A DNA stretch of 64,000 bases from Bdellovibrio sp. SKB1291214 (GCF_002209355.2 NZ_CP106855.1:1364001-1428000); one strand, 5' to 3'; positions 21,833 through 31,376 are shown, numbered from the stretch's first letter. Notes: generated from the letters alone by a model not told the origin. A program made the numbers and translations.

Positions 21833-23227
21833 TCAGTGGAACAATTTAAATCCGAAAGTTTGTTCCGCAAGGATATTTAAATATCTTTGCGCTACTGCTT
21901 GAGGATATTCACCGTTGGAATTGTATTTGCTTTGGAATTCAACGATCAGTTGATAACGTTGTTCGACGTCCATCATCTTAACTTCGATTTTCAAAGCATT
22001 CTCAGCGACCATAAATGCGTAAGCGCTCATTGATTTGCTGGTTTCCTTAAAGAATTCGCCATCCTTAGATGTCACATACGCGCGGTAATATTTAATTCCT
22101 TCGTTATCGGCGTCACGGAATGACAGATTTGCAGCAGACAATTCTTTACGGTATTGATCTGGCGCATAGTCACGTACTCGTGTCGTCATTTTTTCGAAAA
22201 GGCCCCGTGCACGGGCATCTGGTGGCATTGATTGAAGCTTTTTATAAAACTCGGAAGAAAGCTTAATCAACGTATCGCTTGGGAACTTACGGCAAGGAAG
22301 TTCATTTTGAATAGCGATCATCAAAACGTCGTTACCAGCTTGCAGCAAATCACGGTATGCAGGTTCTGATACCCCACCCACGCGAACAGAGTTGTACTGA
22401 TCCGCAAAAAAGTTAATTAAAGTTACTAGGTATCCCAGCGATGTATATGATCCCCCGGAACGAATTGTGGAAGCGAAATCTCTGACTTGCTCTTTCAATT
22501 GGTTACCAGCAAATTTCTCTTGGACAGAGCCCGGAGCTGAGCTCTCAGCGCGCCCCACCCACAACTGTACTGGATCAAGTTTGTCTTTAAGTAAAGCATC
22601 GATACTGCGTTTGCATGAAAACTCTGGGATACGGTTAGCCAATGCCAAACGTGGAGCTTCTTTCGTAGAGTAAGCTATGATGTCGACAGCCGACTCCCCA
22701 CCCATCGCTTCAGCAAGAATTTCAACAGCAACAATATTAGATGTGTCGCTTAAAATTTCTGAGCTTGTGGGCTGATTGCCATCACTAAGATTGATACCAG
22801 TCAGCTGACGAAGGGGAACACGGTCATTCTTGTCAGTCACTAAACTTGCAGAATAAATTTTAGCGCGCCCCAACTTAGCTTTAAGTTCGACACGCACAAG
22901 TGGAATAGCCTTAACCAATTCCAAACGGTAGACATCACCGCCGGTTTGTCTTGTAACGGCATCAATTTTACCCACACCTGAATATTGATTTTCGGTAGGT
23001 GGCTGAGTCGGTTGCGTTGGCGGCGCTGGTGGTTTTGGCAATTCACCACGCCCCGGATTACCTTTGCCAGGAGCGGGCTTCTCTTTATCTGCTGCCTTTT
23101 CCTGAACCGCAGGTTTGCCGCCGCCGCTAGCACCCTTTTTCGCGTCTGTAGTTGTATGATCCACTGGAGCTGCGCTGGCCATTTGCGCACTCGCTAGTAC
23201 TAATAAAAGTAACTTTCCATAATGCAT
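21833..23227 (-). CDS. large secreted protein with proline-rich linker
   Basis: A signal peptide (LLLVLASAQMASA) is followed by a low-complexity K/G/P-rich stretch to about residue 80 (GGGKPAVQEK, PPAPPTQPTQPP). A beta-rich domain comes next (about 82-200), then a helical C-terminal half with two cysteine positions near 205 and 320. The proline segment probably spans the envelope or holds the domain away from a surface. It follows the L,D-transpeptidase gene on the same strand, 29 bases after its stop, so the two are likely an envelope operon. No family is recognised. Confidence 0.7.
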   Translation of the reverse strand: MHYGKLLLLVLASAQMASAAPVDHTTTDAKKGASGGGKPAVQEKAADKEKPAPGKGNPGRGELPKPPAPPTQPTQPPTENQYSGVGKIDAVTRQTGGDVYRLELVKAIPLVRVELKAKLGRAKIYSASLVTDKNDRVPLRQLTGINLSDGNQPTSSEILSDTSNIVAVEILAEAMGGESAVDIIAYSTKEAPRLALANRIPEFSCKRSIDALLKDKLDPVQLWVGRAESSAPGSVQEKFAGNQLKEQVRDFASTIRSGGSYTSLGYLVTLINFFADQYNSVRVGGVSEPAYRDLLQAGNDVLMIAIQNELPCRKFPSDTLIKLSSEFYKKLQSMPPDARARGLFEKMTTRVRDYAPDQYRKELSAANLSFRDADNEGIKYYRAYVTSKDGEFFKETSKSMSAYAFMVAENALKIEVKMMDVEQRYQLIVEFQSKYNSNGEYPQAVAQRYLNILAEQTFGFKLFH

Positions 23228-23256
23228 TTTGAACCCCTTTTTCCTTCAGTTTGATT

Positions 23257-24855
23257 TTAATTCATTCCCCAGTATGCACTGCTCTCGTTCCCCACAAAAA
23301 GCGGAGACAGATACGATTTGATCGTCGTGTTCTGTCCATAGATATCGTCCACAAAACGAACGACACCATCGGAGCTCATCATGGAGGTTAAGTAAGCTGT
23401 GTACACCGGTGTTTGCTTAGATTTTGGAACTGGTATCTCGGTCGACTTATTTAGGACTTCCCCTGGGCGAGCCACCATCGACTCGATTGTCTTGCGGTCC
23501 CAAGCCGTGTCTTCAAGAAGATATTCTGCAAGATCGAATGGTTTTTCTAAACGCATACAACCTGAACTTAATTGCCGCATTGGAACGTCAAATAGTTCAC
23601 GTTGATTCGTGTCATGCAGATAAATTAAGAAACTATTCGTTAGATCAAACTTGATTACACCCAATGCATTCCCCAAATGAGGAAGCTGACGAATACTGAT
23701 ATCATAGTTTGCTCGGCCCTGACTTAAAGCCATCCAGTCAATCGTCGTTGGATCGATACGACGACGGAAATCACTGGTCCAAACTTCATAGTGGTGCGAA
23801 TCAAAGTATTCGCGTATTTTCTCCTTGCTTAGAACTTTCAGGTCGTTGACTTTGTCTTCACTGAAAATAGTGGGTGGCACTGTCCAGAATGGATTCAGGA
23901 TCACCTTAACAATCATGTCTTTCATCGTTGGTGACTTACGTGAAGGTCTGCCATTCACAGTTCTAAAACTCATCACACGGTGATAGTCAGGATTTGAAGT
24001 ATCCATTAGAATAAAATACGACATCGCCAGATTAACAAAGATATATCGATCTTCGAAATATTGCGGAAACCACCGCATTTTTTCCATATCAACTTGCAAC
24101 TGACGAACCCGTTCAGCACATGGCACACTAAAGAACTGCCATACCTTTCCTTTCGGAGAGATTTCACCGTCAGGCTTAATTCGCAGGTTCCACTGAATGT
24201 CCGTAATAGCATTCAAAAGATCACCATCGAAAACGTCATCAATGTTAGACATCTTATAGCCCAAGATCGCCAAACGACTTTTGATTAAAGAAATCACGGG
24301 ATTTTTTGAATACAGTCTTAACGGTGTGTTCACCGGTACGATTTCTTTCCACGTGCCATCCGTGCATGACGGATAGATTTTCACAAATCCTTCGCGAACC
24401 GATTGATAAGGCGCATTTTGAGGAGCAACCTCATCAACCAAACTTTTCGCATCATTGCCCGTGGCAACCACAACTGCGCGCAACTGTTTCGGTGTTAAAA
24501 AATCCTTCTTAACGAACTTAACATCGTAACCCACATATTGTGGATTCACACTGCCACCATAAAGATGCTGAAGCATGCGCAAAAATGCTTGGTTCGCCGC
24601 CGAACGAACGTTCACTCCCCGCGAATAATTGGACTCCAATGAATCAGTCCAATAAAGTTTTGAGTTTAGACCGTGACGCCAGCTTTGTTTCATTGCTGCG
24701 CGCATGTCCGCTATTGATATTCCCGATATGACCGTGTTGTAGTCCAGTGGCTCCGCTGGCTTAGGTTTGGCATTAGTTTGTAGCTGTGCCCACGCAAGCG
24801 CAGGTAGTACCGATGCGACTACGATACGGTTCGCAAAACGACGAACGACTTCCAT
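23257..24855 (-). CDS. YcbB-type L,D-transpeptidase
   Basis: The 532-residue product has a signal-like N-terminus and a peptidoglycan-binding segment (about 185-235, IKSRLAILGYKMSNIDDVFD). The catalytic domain carries H414 (YLHDTNQRELF) and nucleophile C433 in RQLSSGCMRLEKP. YcbB-type enzymes make 3-3 cross-links or attach proteins to peptidoglycan in the periplasm. Bdellovibrio has many such enzymes, some of which modify the prey wall, so either self or prey wall is possible. The Ser-Ser before GC replaces the commoner Ser-His. The downstream secreted protein may be a partner. Confidence 0.9.
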   Translation of the reverse strand: MEVVRRFANRIVVASVLPALAWAQLQTNAKPKPAEPLDYNTVISGISIADMRAAMKQSWRHGLNSKLYWTDSLESNYSRGVNVRSAANQAFLRMLQHLYGGSVNPQYVGYDVKFVKKDFLTPKQLRAVVVATGNDAKSLVDEVAPQNAPYQSVREGFVKIYPSCTDGTWKEIVPVNTPLRLYSKNPVISLIKSRLAILGYKMSNIDDVFDGDLLNAITDIQWNLRIKPDGEISPKGKVWQFFSVPCAERVRQLQVDMEKMRWFPQYFEDRYIFVNLAMSYFILMDTSNPDYHRVMSFRTVNGRPSRKSPTMKDMIVKVILNPFWTVPPTIFSEDKVNDLKVLSKEKIREYFDSHHYEVWTSDFRRRIDPTTIDWMALSQGRANYDISIRQLPHLGNALGVIKFDLTNSFLIYLHDTNQRELFDVPMRQLSSGCMRLEKPFDLAEYLLEDTAWDRKTIESMVARPGEVLNKSTEIPVPKSKQTPVYTAYLTSMMSSDGVVRFVDDIYGQNTTIKSYLSPLFVGNESSAYWGMN

Positions 24856-25048
24856 GTTGTTGTACCCCTCAGTAAGGACCTCAGCCTAGGCGCCTCCATT
24901 TTAGAAGGGAAAATAAATTGGGTTTACGTGCAAAATCACAAGCGAAGTATGTGCGAGAACAGATGGCTGACATGCGTTTGTGAAAAGTCACCTTGGGTGT
25001 ATGTCAGATATGCGTGATAATTCAGAATGACTAACAACGGAGGCCTTC

Positions 25049-25555
25049 ATGGAAGACAATACTCAAAGCGCTAGCCCAGAAATCAAAAAACTTGGAGAAC
25101 TAATCAAAGACATCAAAACCGCTATGCTGGTCACAGTATCCGGTGGAAACAGTTTGCATAGTGCACCTATGATGACACAAGAAGTAGATTTCGATGGCAG
25201 CCTATGGTTCATCATCGCAAGGAATTCACAGAAAGCCTCAGAAATTCAAAACGAAAATCGTGTGAACATCACTTATTCTGGAAACAATAAGTTTGTGTCT
25301 GTCACGGGCCTTGCTGAGCTCGTCGACAACAATCCAGAAAAAGTTAGAGAACTTTGGTCAAAGGCTTATGAAGCTTGGTTTCCACAAGGACCTAACGATC
25401 CGAACGTACAGCTTTTAAAAATTGATGTGGAACAGGCAGAGTACTGGGAAAGTCACTCCAATCCTGTTTCAAAAATCCTGCAATTCGTAAAAATGGCGAC
25501 CGGATCTCATCATATTAAGATGGGGAACCACGGGGAACTGAACCTTAGACATTAA
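25049..25555 (+). CDS. general-stress pyridoxamine-oxidase-like flavoprotein
   Basis: The 168-residue product has the split-barrel FMN-binding fold of the general stress protein 26 group: IKTAMLVTVSGGNSLHSAPM near residue 25, then LWFIIARNSQKASEIQNENR and VNITYSGNNKFVSVTGLAEL. The C-terminal WFPQGPNDPNVQLLKIDVEQAEYW is also typical. Such proteins bind FMN or F420-like cofactors and respond to stress; the reaction is undefined. GGAGG lies upstream. Its end overlaps the convergent methyltransferase gene by 11 bases. Confidence 0.9.
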   Translation: MEDNTQSASPEIKKLGELIKDIKTAMLVTVSGGNSLHSAPMMTQEVDFDGSLWFIIARNSQKASEIQNENRVNITYSGNNKFVSVTGLAELVDNNPEKVRELWSKAYEAWFPQGPNDPNVQLLKIDVEQAEYWESHSNPVSKILQFVKMATGSHHIKMGNHGELNLRH

Positions 25556-26600
25556 AAGTGTTCGATCCAGCCGTGTGAAACAGACAAAGATTTCCGCTGT
25601 CATATTCTAACGGCCGCGACCACTTTTCACGCACGGCTACATCCAATAACCATTTTCTAGCATTGCCCTTCGTAACGATCACGAAGGGCTTTCTTCTACT
25701 AAGATCTATAAGTTGATGTAAGACATGACTGTAGGTTTCTTCACTAAATGGATCATATAGATAATAGATTTCAGCCTCGGGTATGCTAAAATCCTTCAGC
25801 GACAAATCTTGAACTTGAAATTTAACGTGATCTTGAATTTCAAATCTTTCAGCGGTCTTTGCCGATATTTGGACACGATGTGGAACATATTCATACCCGA
25901 CGAAGTGAATATCCGGTCGCAAGAGTCCAACTACTAAGCCAACGCGGCCATAACCCGAACCTAAATCTACAAACTTAGAAGATCCGGTAATCTGCAAATG
26001 ATTCAACGCCGTTAGAACAGTCGAATATCCAGATTGAACCCCTACACCCGCGCCTTCGTACAGTCGCTCCCCGCCGTCGATCGTTTCGATTTTCATTCCA
26101 TGGTCTGCGTCATAGTTAAGTTCAAAGACCTCATCAAGTCGATCAAAGGTGCGATACAGAGAAATACCCGTTGGCTGCCAGCGTTCTTCCTCTGCAAACA
26201 AGGCGGACATCAAAGTCAGCGCAAATCTTGAAAACTCACGTTGTTCTTGATTGGGTCGACTGCGAATGTACTTGATGGTTTCCTTTTCCAGGCGATCCAA
26301 CTTTTCATCCAGGTCTTTAAATCCTTTCAGTCCAATTTCTTCAAGATAGCCCCTGAAAAAGCAAATGCACGCAAGTTCTTTACGAAATAGGGTTTCTAAG
26401 AATATTGGAAAGATAGGAGCAGCGCCGTGCTGTTTGCGATAAAGCCAATGGGATTCAGTGATAAAAGGAAGTGCTGTTTTAGTGAACGCGGCAAGCACAT
26501 AAATATCTGCCAACTGTTGAGTATTCAAAAGTTGAACGTCAGAAAAAAAAGAAGGACCTCGTCTAACGAGGTCCCCAAATGCCTTTTGTGCTTGGGTCAT
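25545..26600 (-). CDS. SAM-dependent methyltransferase with terminator-like start region
   Basis: A Rossmann methyltransferase domain lies in the C-terminal half: SKFVDLGSGYGRVGLVVGLL (motif I, about 214-232), FVGYEYVPHRVQ (motif II) and EIYYLYDPFSEETY (motif IV region). The N-terminal 190 residues are helical and unassigned. The substrate is unknown. The annotated start at 26600 is doubtful: codons 9-19 coincide with a strong intrinsic terminator (26542-26574) that fits the upstream secreted-protein gene better. A later TTG start near 26533, after the U-run, would avoid this. The overall identity as a methyltransferase does not depend on the start. Confidence 0.8.
   Translation of the reverse strand: MTQAQKAFGDLVRRGPSFFSDVQLLNTQQLADIYVLAAFTKTALPFITESHWLYRKQHGAAPIFPIFLETLFRKELACICFFRGYLEEIGLKGFKDLDEKLDRLEKETIKYIRSRPNQEQREFSRFALTLMSALFAEEERWQPTGISLYRTFDRLDEVFELNYDADHGMKIETIDGGERLYEGAGVGVQSGYSTVLTALNHLQITGSSKFVDLGSGYGRVGLVVGLLRPDIHFVGYEYVPHRVQISAKTAERFEIQDHVKFQVQDLSLKDFSIPEAEIYYLYDPFSEETYSHVLHQLIDLSRRKPFVIVTKGNARKWLLDVAVREKWSRPLEYDSGNLCLFHTAGSNTFNV
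26542..26574 (-). terminator. intrinsic terminator inside the annotated start of the methyltransferase gene
   Basis: On the - strand GGACCTCG and CGAGGTCC form a perfect 8-bp stem around a 5-base loop, followed by TTCTTTTTTTT. It lies 59 bases after the stop of the small secreted-protein gene and is its natural terminator. Confidence 0.8.
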
Positions 26601-26632
26601 TCCAAAAGGCTACGCGATAAAAGAAGTGTTTA

Positions 26633-26878
26633 CTACTTTTTATCTTCGCAAGAAGCTGTGTAATTAACGAATTTGCCACCCATTCTTGAAGAAACAGTGT
26701 CTACACACTCTTTATTAAGGGCATCGCAGTCCTGTTTAACAACAACTTGGCCATCATTTTCAGTAACAACTTTGTTAGCTGAACAGTAAGACAAAACTTT
26801 GATATTGATAGAGTCATCAACAGCAGAAGCCATAGCTGAAGAAGAAACAAGCATAAGTGCAGCAATAATCATTTTCAT
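26633..26878 (-). CDS. small secreted cysteine-containing protein
   Basis: The 81-residue precursor has a signal peptide (MIIAALMLVSSSAMASA) and a mature part of about 62 residues with four cysteines (LSYCSAN, KQDCDAL, KECVDT, ASCEDKK). These could form two disulfides in the periplasm or outside. Expression from a strong site (AAGGGG before ATG) and a strong terminator downstream suggest an abundant product. No family is recognised; small secreted disulfide proteins are common in predators. Confidence 0.7.
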   Translation of the reverse strand: MKMIIAALMLVSSSAMASAVDDSINIKVLSYCSANKVVTENDGQVVVKQDCDALNKECVDTVSSRMGGKFVNYTASCEDKK

Positions 26879-27023
26879 AAGGTACCCCTTTATATTTCAA
26901 TTAATGATCAGAGAGGAGTACTTCTATCCCTGGAAATTTGCAATAGCACACCCATGGAGCGGCCGGGTTTTTGGCAAAGTTCCCTGATCGTCCAAAGTTT
27001 AGACAGGCGTTTTGGGATATTTG

Positions 27024-28748
27024 TTACTCGAAAATCTTCTCGCGGATCGCCCAAAAGCTCTTTTGTTTACGAGCAATAACGAACATAGGGATTCGAAACT
27101 GATCCTTCATCTTAATCGCTTCATCAGCAGATTTGACATAGATCTTTTTGCCAGGAACGCGTAAATGCATCCGGGTAAAATTGAAATAGAACGCGCGACT
27201 GTCCGAAGCGGTGCTTAAATAGAAGTACTCCGTCAGCGCCTTGGCATCAACGTCGTAGTACTTTACTTCCAAACGCTCGTTGCCTTTTTTATCGTACCCC
27301 TTCGAGTACGTCACCGAATCCACTCGTAAAACATGGGCGTCTTTCAGTGACATGGCCTCTTTAAGCTTCTTATCATTATCTACCAAAATGGCCTGACAAC
27401 CCTCGCAGCTTCGGGCTGCGATATCATTTTCATGACCACAATCAGGACAGCGTTTAAAGCGAAATCTAAAGCCACATGGTTCGATATCTCCAGATACAGG
27501 ATCTTGAAAAGCCCCCTTACATCTGCGCCCGAAGTGTTCCTCGACTTCGCCCTCTTTATTCTTGATACCCCAGAAGTTATTCACAGTTCCGCATTCAGGA
27601 CAGGGAACTTCTACAATCACTGTTGATGAATTCGGCTTATCATCGTCAATTTCTGGCGTAAACAAATCATGATCTTGTCCGGTGTAATCTAGGACCAAAC
27701 AATCAGACTTGCCTTCACTTAAACGCAGACCACGTCCCACAATCTGTTGATACAGACTTACAGATTCCGTGGGACGTAAAATCGCAATGACATTCACGTG
27801 AGGCGCATCAAACCCTGTGGTCAGAACAGAGACGTTTACCAGATACTTTAATTTACGCTCTTTGAATGCATTAATGATTTCATCGCGATCTTCGATCTCC
27901 GTGTCACCCACAACCAGTGCAGAAACAAAAGGCGGAAGACTTTTCATAATTTCGATCGCATGATTTACGGAACTGGTAAAAATCATGACTCCGTGACGAT
28001 CCACAGACATATCCACAATGTTTTTTATGATTAATGGCGTGATCCGTTTTTGATCCTTAAGCAAAGCCTCGATCTGAGCCGTCACATAACTTGTTCCATG
28101 CAACTTCAAACTGGAAAAATCATAACAGGCCACTGGCGAATCAATCTTCACCGGAGGCGTCAGATATTTATTTTTAATCATGTATCCAATTGAAAGTTCA
28201 TAAATACATTTTTTAAAAAATCGATTTTCAGTGGTTTGCTGCAATTTCTTTTGTGTATGATATTGATAAATCCAGCCAAATCCCAACCGATAAGGCGTTG
28301 CCGTCAAACCAAGGACGCAGACCTCAGGATTTAACTTTTGCAGTTTAGAGATAACTTGAAAGTATTGAGTCTCGCCTTCCATGGAAACACGATGACATTC
28401 ATCGATGACGACGAGCGAGAAATTTTGAAAGAATTCTTCATCAGCCCGAGCAATAGACTGAATGCTACCAAAAATAACTTTTTGACTGGAATCTTTGCGA
28501 TCAAGCCCTGCAGAAAAAATTCCTGCTTCGAGCCCAAAGGAAATATACTTGGTATGATTCTGCTCAACCAGCTCTTTAACGTGGGCCATGACTAACACAC
28601 GGCCACGCGCTAACCTAGCCAGCTCTGCTATGACTAAACTTTTCCCCGCACCCGTCGGCAGCACAATCACCGCCGGTGATTTCTCTTTACGAAAGTGCTG
28701 AAGCGTCGCTTGAACAGCCTCTTGTTGATACGGGCGCAGTAGATACAT
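27024..28748 (-). CDS. radD: RadD (YejH) DNA-repair helicase
   Basis: The 574-residue SF2 helicase starts with LRPYQQEAVQATLQHF and Walker A LPTGAGKSLVI, then ARLARGRVLVMAHVKELVEQ, DECH box VIDECHRVS and motif III GLTATPYRLGFGWIYQ. Motif VI is QIVGRGLRL, and zinc-finger pairs (CPECG near 385, CPDCG near 435) follow. Order and wording closely follow E. coli RadD, which helps RecA-dependent repair and double-strand break processing. It is followed directly by the DEAD-box RNA helicase on the same strand upstream (9-base gap), so they may share transcripts. Confidence 0.93.
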   Translation of the reverse strand: MYLLRPYQQEAVQATLQHFRKEKSPAVIVLPTGAGKSLVIAELARLARGRVLVMAHVKELVEQNHTKYISFGLEAGIFSAGLDRKDSSQKVIFGSIQSIARADEEFFQNFSLVVIDECHRVSMEGETQYFQVISKLQKLNPEVCVLGLTATPYRLGFGWIYQYHTQKKLQQTTENRFFKKCIYELSIGYMIKNKYLTPPVKIDSPVACYDFSSLKLHGTSYVTAQIEALLKDQKRITPLIIKNIVDMSVDRHGVMIFTSSVNHAIEIMKSLPPFVSALVVGDTEIEDRDEIINAFKERKLKYLVNVSVLTTGFDAPHVNVIAILRPTESVSLYQQIVGRGLRLSEGKSDCLVLDYTGQDHDLFTPEIDDDKPNSSTVIVEVPCPECGTVNNFWGIKNKEGEVEEHFGRRCKGAFQDPVSGDIEPCGFRFRFKRCPDCGHENDIAARSCEGCQAILVDNDKKLKEAMSLKDAHVLRVDSVTYSKGYDKKGNERLEVKYYDVDAKALTEYFYLSTASDSRAFYFNFTRMHLRVPGKKIYVKSADEAIKMKDQFRIPMFVIARKQKSFWAIREKIFE

Positions 28749-28756
28749 GAAAGGGA

Positions 28757-30052
28757 TTATCGGCGCTTCTTGAACGGATTAACAGCAGATTTTTTAGATG
28801 GCGCCGCGCCTTTTTTTGACGGCGAAGCACCTTTGCTTGGTTTACCAGTTCCGCGCAGTCCAGCTTTTTTCGTATCTGAGGCTTTCCCAAATTTCTTAGA
28901 ACGGTCGATAAACTTAAACGACGGGTCCAAAATTTCCTCTTTAGCTCCTTGCAAGTAAACCTTCACCTTATTGTACATGCGGTGATCCGACGGTGTCACA
29001 AAGGTGATCGCTTCGCCATTTCTGCCCGCACGAGCCGTACGACCAATTCTGTGCAAGAAATCTTCTGCTTGGAAAGGTAAATCAAAATTCACCACATGAT
29101 CAACGTGAGGAACATCAAGCCCACGTGCCAATAGATCCGTTGCAACCATGATACGAATTTCACCTTCACGGAAACCACGCACAACACGATTTCTTTGACC
29201 TTGAGATAAACCTCCATGAATCAGGTCCGAATCAAAACCATAAGACTGAAGGTATTCACCCACAGCTTCGCAGCTTTCCTGGCTGCCAGTAAATACAATC
29301 ACACCGCCACGAGTAGCATTAAGTTCATCTAACAGGCGATCATTTTTCATTGTACGATCCAGGAACAAAACTTTTTGCTTCAAACTTTCAACAGGTGATT
29401 CGGCTTGCTCTGAGCGAATCATTACAGCCTTAGGATGCAGGAACATTTGAGCAATCAAATCCACATTGTGGCCAAAGCTTGCAGAAAACATCAAAGTCTG
29501 ACGAGCTCCTCGCAAGGTCGATTGAATAATTTTAAGTTGAGGAGCAAAGCCCATATCCAACATACGGTCTGCTTCATCGATCACGACAAACTCGACGTCT
29601 TTCAGTAGCAGTTTATTTTTTTGTAAATGATCATTCATACGACCTGGCGTTGCGATGATAATCTTTGGATTCTTTTTTAGCTGGTTTTCCTGCTTGGAAC
29701 CTGTCGTTCCCCCAATTGCCAGACATACTGACATTGGAAGCTCCCTACAAAGATCTAAAAACACTTTGTAGATCTGTTGAGCCATTTCACGACTAGGCGC
29801 CAGCACCAGTGCTCGAGCCGTTGGCTTTTTCTCAAGTCCTGTCAAAACCGACAAAGCGTAAGCTAATGTTTTACCGCTGCCAGTCTGTGCAATTCCGATC
29901 AGGTCAGATCCATTTAAAACTGCTGGAATGCCTTGCGCTTGAATAGGAGTAGGTTTTTTGATCGACATATTCTCGAGTGCTGTTAACAACACCGGAGCAA
30001 GGTTCATTTCTGAAAATGAGTTTTGACGGAGAGAAGAGGTTTGAAATTTCAT
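28757..30052 (-). CDS. DEAD-box RNA helicase (RhlE-like)
   Basis: The product (431 residues from ATG 30052) has the Q motif KPTPIQAQGIP, Walker A AQTGSGKT, DEAD box VIDEADRMLDMGF, SAS motif MFSASF and HRIGRTARAG. A basic low-complexity tail rich in K, G, S and P follows (about 395-431) that should bind RNA. It probably remodels rRNA or mRNA structures. The start is uncertain: no Shine-Dalgarno is seen before 30052 because a perfect palindrome (30051-30067) covers the site. A TTG at 30082 would add ten residues. Confidence 0.92.
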   Translation of the reverse strand: MKFQTSSLRQNSFSEMNLAPVLLTALENMSIKKPTPIQAQGIPAVLNGSDLIGIAQTGSGKTLAYALSVLTGLEKKPTARALVLAPSREMAQQIYKVFLDLCRELPMSVCLAIGGTTGSKQENQLKKNPKIIIATPGRMNDHLQKNKLLLKDVEFVVIDEADRMLDMGFAPQLKIIQSTLRGARQTLMFSASFGHNVDLIAQMFLHPKAVMIRSEQAESPVESLKQKVLFLDRTMKNDRLLDELNATRGGVIVFTGSQESCEAVGEYLQSYGFDSDLIHGGLSQGQRNRVVRGFREGEIRIMVATDLLARGLDVPHVDHVVNFDLPFQAEDFLHRIGRTARAGRNGEAITFVTPSDHRMYNKVKVYLQGAKEEILDPSFKFIDRSKKFGKASDTKKAGLRGTGKPSKGASPSKKGAAPSKKSAVNPFKKRR

Positions 30053-30067
30053 AGACCGACGGTCTAT
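30051..30067. promoter_or_regulatory. perfect palindrome over the start codon of the DEAD-box helicase gene
   Basis: ATAGACCG-A-CGGTCTAT (8-bp arms, one-base spacer) covers the ATG at 30052 and the position where a ribosome site should be. As DNA it could be an operator; as RNA it would be a tight hairpin hiding the start codon. Confidence 0.6.
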
Positions 30068-30072
30068 CACAA

Positions 30073-30098
30073 GCGGCCTCAATCTGCACCGAGGCCGC
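30073..30098. terminator. hairpin between tpx and the DEAD-box helicase gene
   Basis: GCGGCCTC (30073-30080) pairs perfectly with GAGGCCGC (30091-30098) around a 10-base loop, 18 bases after the tpx stop on the - strand. The U-run lies on the wrong side for tpx transcripts, so read-through into the helicase gene is likely partial. Confidence 0.5.
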
Positions 30099-30115
30099 GG
30101 ATTTTATAAAAAATA

Positions 30116-30613
30116 CTAGCGAAGCGAGGCCAATGCCGCTTCGTAATTTGGCTCGTGAGCGATTTCAGAAACCTGCTCAGCGTGTAGAACTTTGTTATCT
30201 TCTGACAAAGTGACAACCACTCGTGACAAAAGACCTTTTAGAGGAGAATCGACGATCGACAAGCCCCAATCTTGGCCGAATGAGCTGCGGAACGAAGACA
30301 AAGATTCACAGTTTTTAATACCTTCAGCACCACAGAAGCGAGCCTGAGCAAATGGCAAGTCTGCAGAGATATTCAAAACCACTGTATTCTCAAGTTTAGC
30401 TGCATCTTGGTTGAAATGGCGAACTGAGGCCGCGCATGTCGCAGTGTCTACGCTTGGGAAGATATTCAATACTTTCTTTTTACCATCGAAGTCTTTGAGA
30501 CTGACTTCAGAAAGATCGCTGCGAACCAATCTAAAATCTTTTGCTACAGAACCTTTTGCGGGAATCGTTCCAGATGTATTAACGGGGTTACCTTTAAGTG
30601 TGATTGATGCCAT
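30116..30613 (-). CDS. tpx: thiol peroxidase Tpx
   Basis: The 165-residue product follows the atypical 2-Cys peroxiredoxin pattern. NIFPSVDTATCAASVRHFN places the peroxidatic Cys at about residue 60, and FCGAEGIKNC supplies the resolving Cys region about 93-101. FRSSFGQDWGLSIVDSPLKGLLSRVVVTLSEDNKV is the usual C-terminal half in outline. It reduces peroxides with thioredoxin, in the cytoplasm or periplasm; no signal peptide is visible here. AGGAG lies 4 bases before the ATG. Confidence 0.95.
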   Translation of the reverse strand: MASITLKGNPVNTSGTIPAKGSVAKDFRLVRSDLSEVSLKDFDGKKKVLNIFPSVDTATCAASVRHFNQDAAKLENTVVLNISADLPFAQARFCGAEGIKNCESLSSFRSSFGQDWGLSIVDSPLKGLLSRVVVTLSEDNKVLHAEQVSEIAHEPNYEAALASLR

Positions 30614-30707
30614 TGAGGACTCCTTTGATCATTTGGGTTTACTTCTTTCCCGAAGGCCCGTCACGTCTTGACTTCAAGGGCCGTGAAGTCCTAGTCTTCG
30701 CTCAATT

Positions 30708-31361
30708 ATGAAAAAGATCTTTGCCCTCTTGGGCCTCGTTTTTGCCATCATTACCTTTTGCATGATCTATTTGGTCCGCAAAGGAGTCAGTCTGCGGTCG
30801 GAGCCTCTCATTCGCCCAACTGTCATCAGTGCAGATCAACGCAACATTGCAAGCCATACGGTATTGCGTATTTTTCCTGATCTGCAAAATAATGATTATA
30901 TCCTATGGGGTGTTTTACCCGAGAGTCCTGATACCCAACTTTTGATGACACATTTCTTGGAGGAGTACTTCAAAAAACTACAAATTCCACCCCATATTAT
31001 CCAAGATGGGACAAAGGCATCCCCAGAAGAAATCAAAAACTGCGCGAAGCCTTGCTGGGTTAAAATGCCTCACGATCAGGCCAACACGCTAGCCGGCAAT
31101 AGCCTGATCGAGGAAAAGATCATTCCCACGCACAAGAATTATCTGACTCTGACCGTGATGCCATTTAATGGCGACGAAACCGTGTCCGAATTCTGCGATC
31201 AACAAAAGCGTCTGACTTTGGAGTGCATCACCCCGGTATCCGTGCGGGAGATTCACAGAAAGATGAAGGATCCCAAGCAGTTGTATTTTTTCCTACGTAA
31301 ATACAATGAGCGTGATTTCTTTCTATTCGTGCAAAAGGAACTACCAAAAAACGCTCTTTAA
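30708..31361 (+). CDS. membrane-anchored protein of unknown function
   Basis: The 217-residue product has one N-terminal membrane helix (IFALLGLVFAIITFCMIYLV) and a soluble part, presumably periplasmic, with four cysteines in two close pairs (NCAKPCW near 108 and the FCDQQ/LECIT pair near 163-175). No catalytic motif is recognised. It lies just upstream of rsmG with a 15-base gap, so the two are probably cotranscribed, but a functional link is not implied. Confidence 0.6.
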   Translation: MKKIFALLGLVFAIITFCMIYLVRKGVSLRSEPLIRPTVISADQRNIASHTVLRIFPDLQNNDYILWGVLPESPDTQLLMTHFLEEYFKKLQIPPHIIQDGTKASPEEIKNCAKPCWVKMPHDQANTLAGNSLIEEKIIPTHKNYLTLTVMPFNGDETVSEFCDQQKRLTLECITPVSVREIHRKMKDPKQLYFFLRKYNERDFFLFVQKELPKNAL

Positions 31362-31376
31362 GGTATAAGTGGGCGC

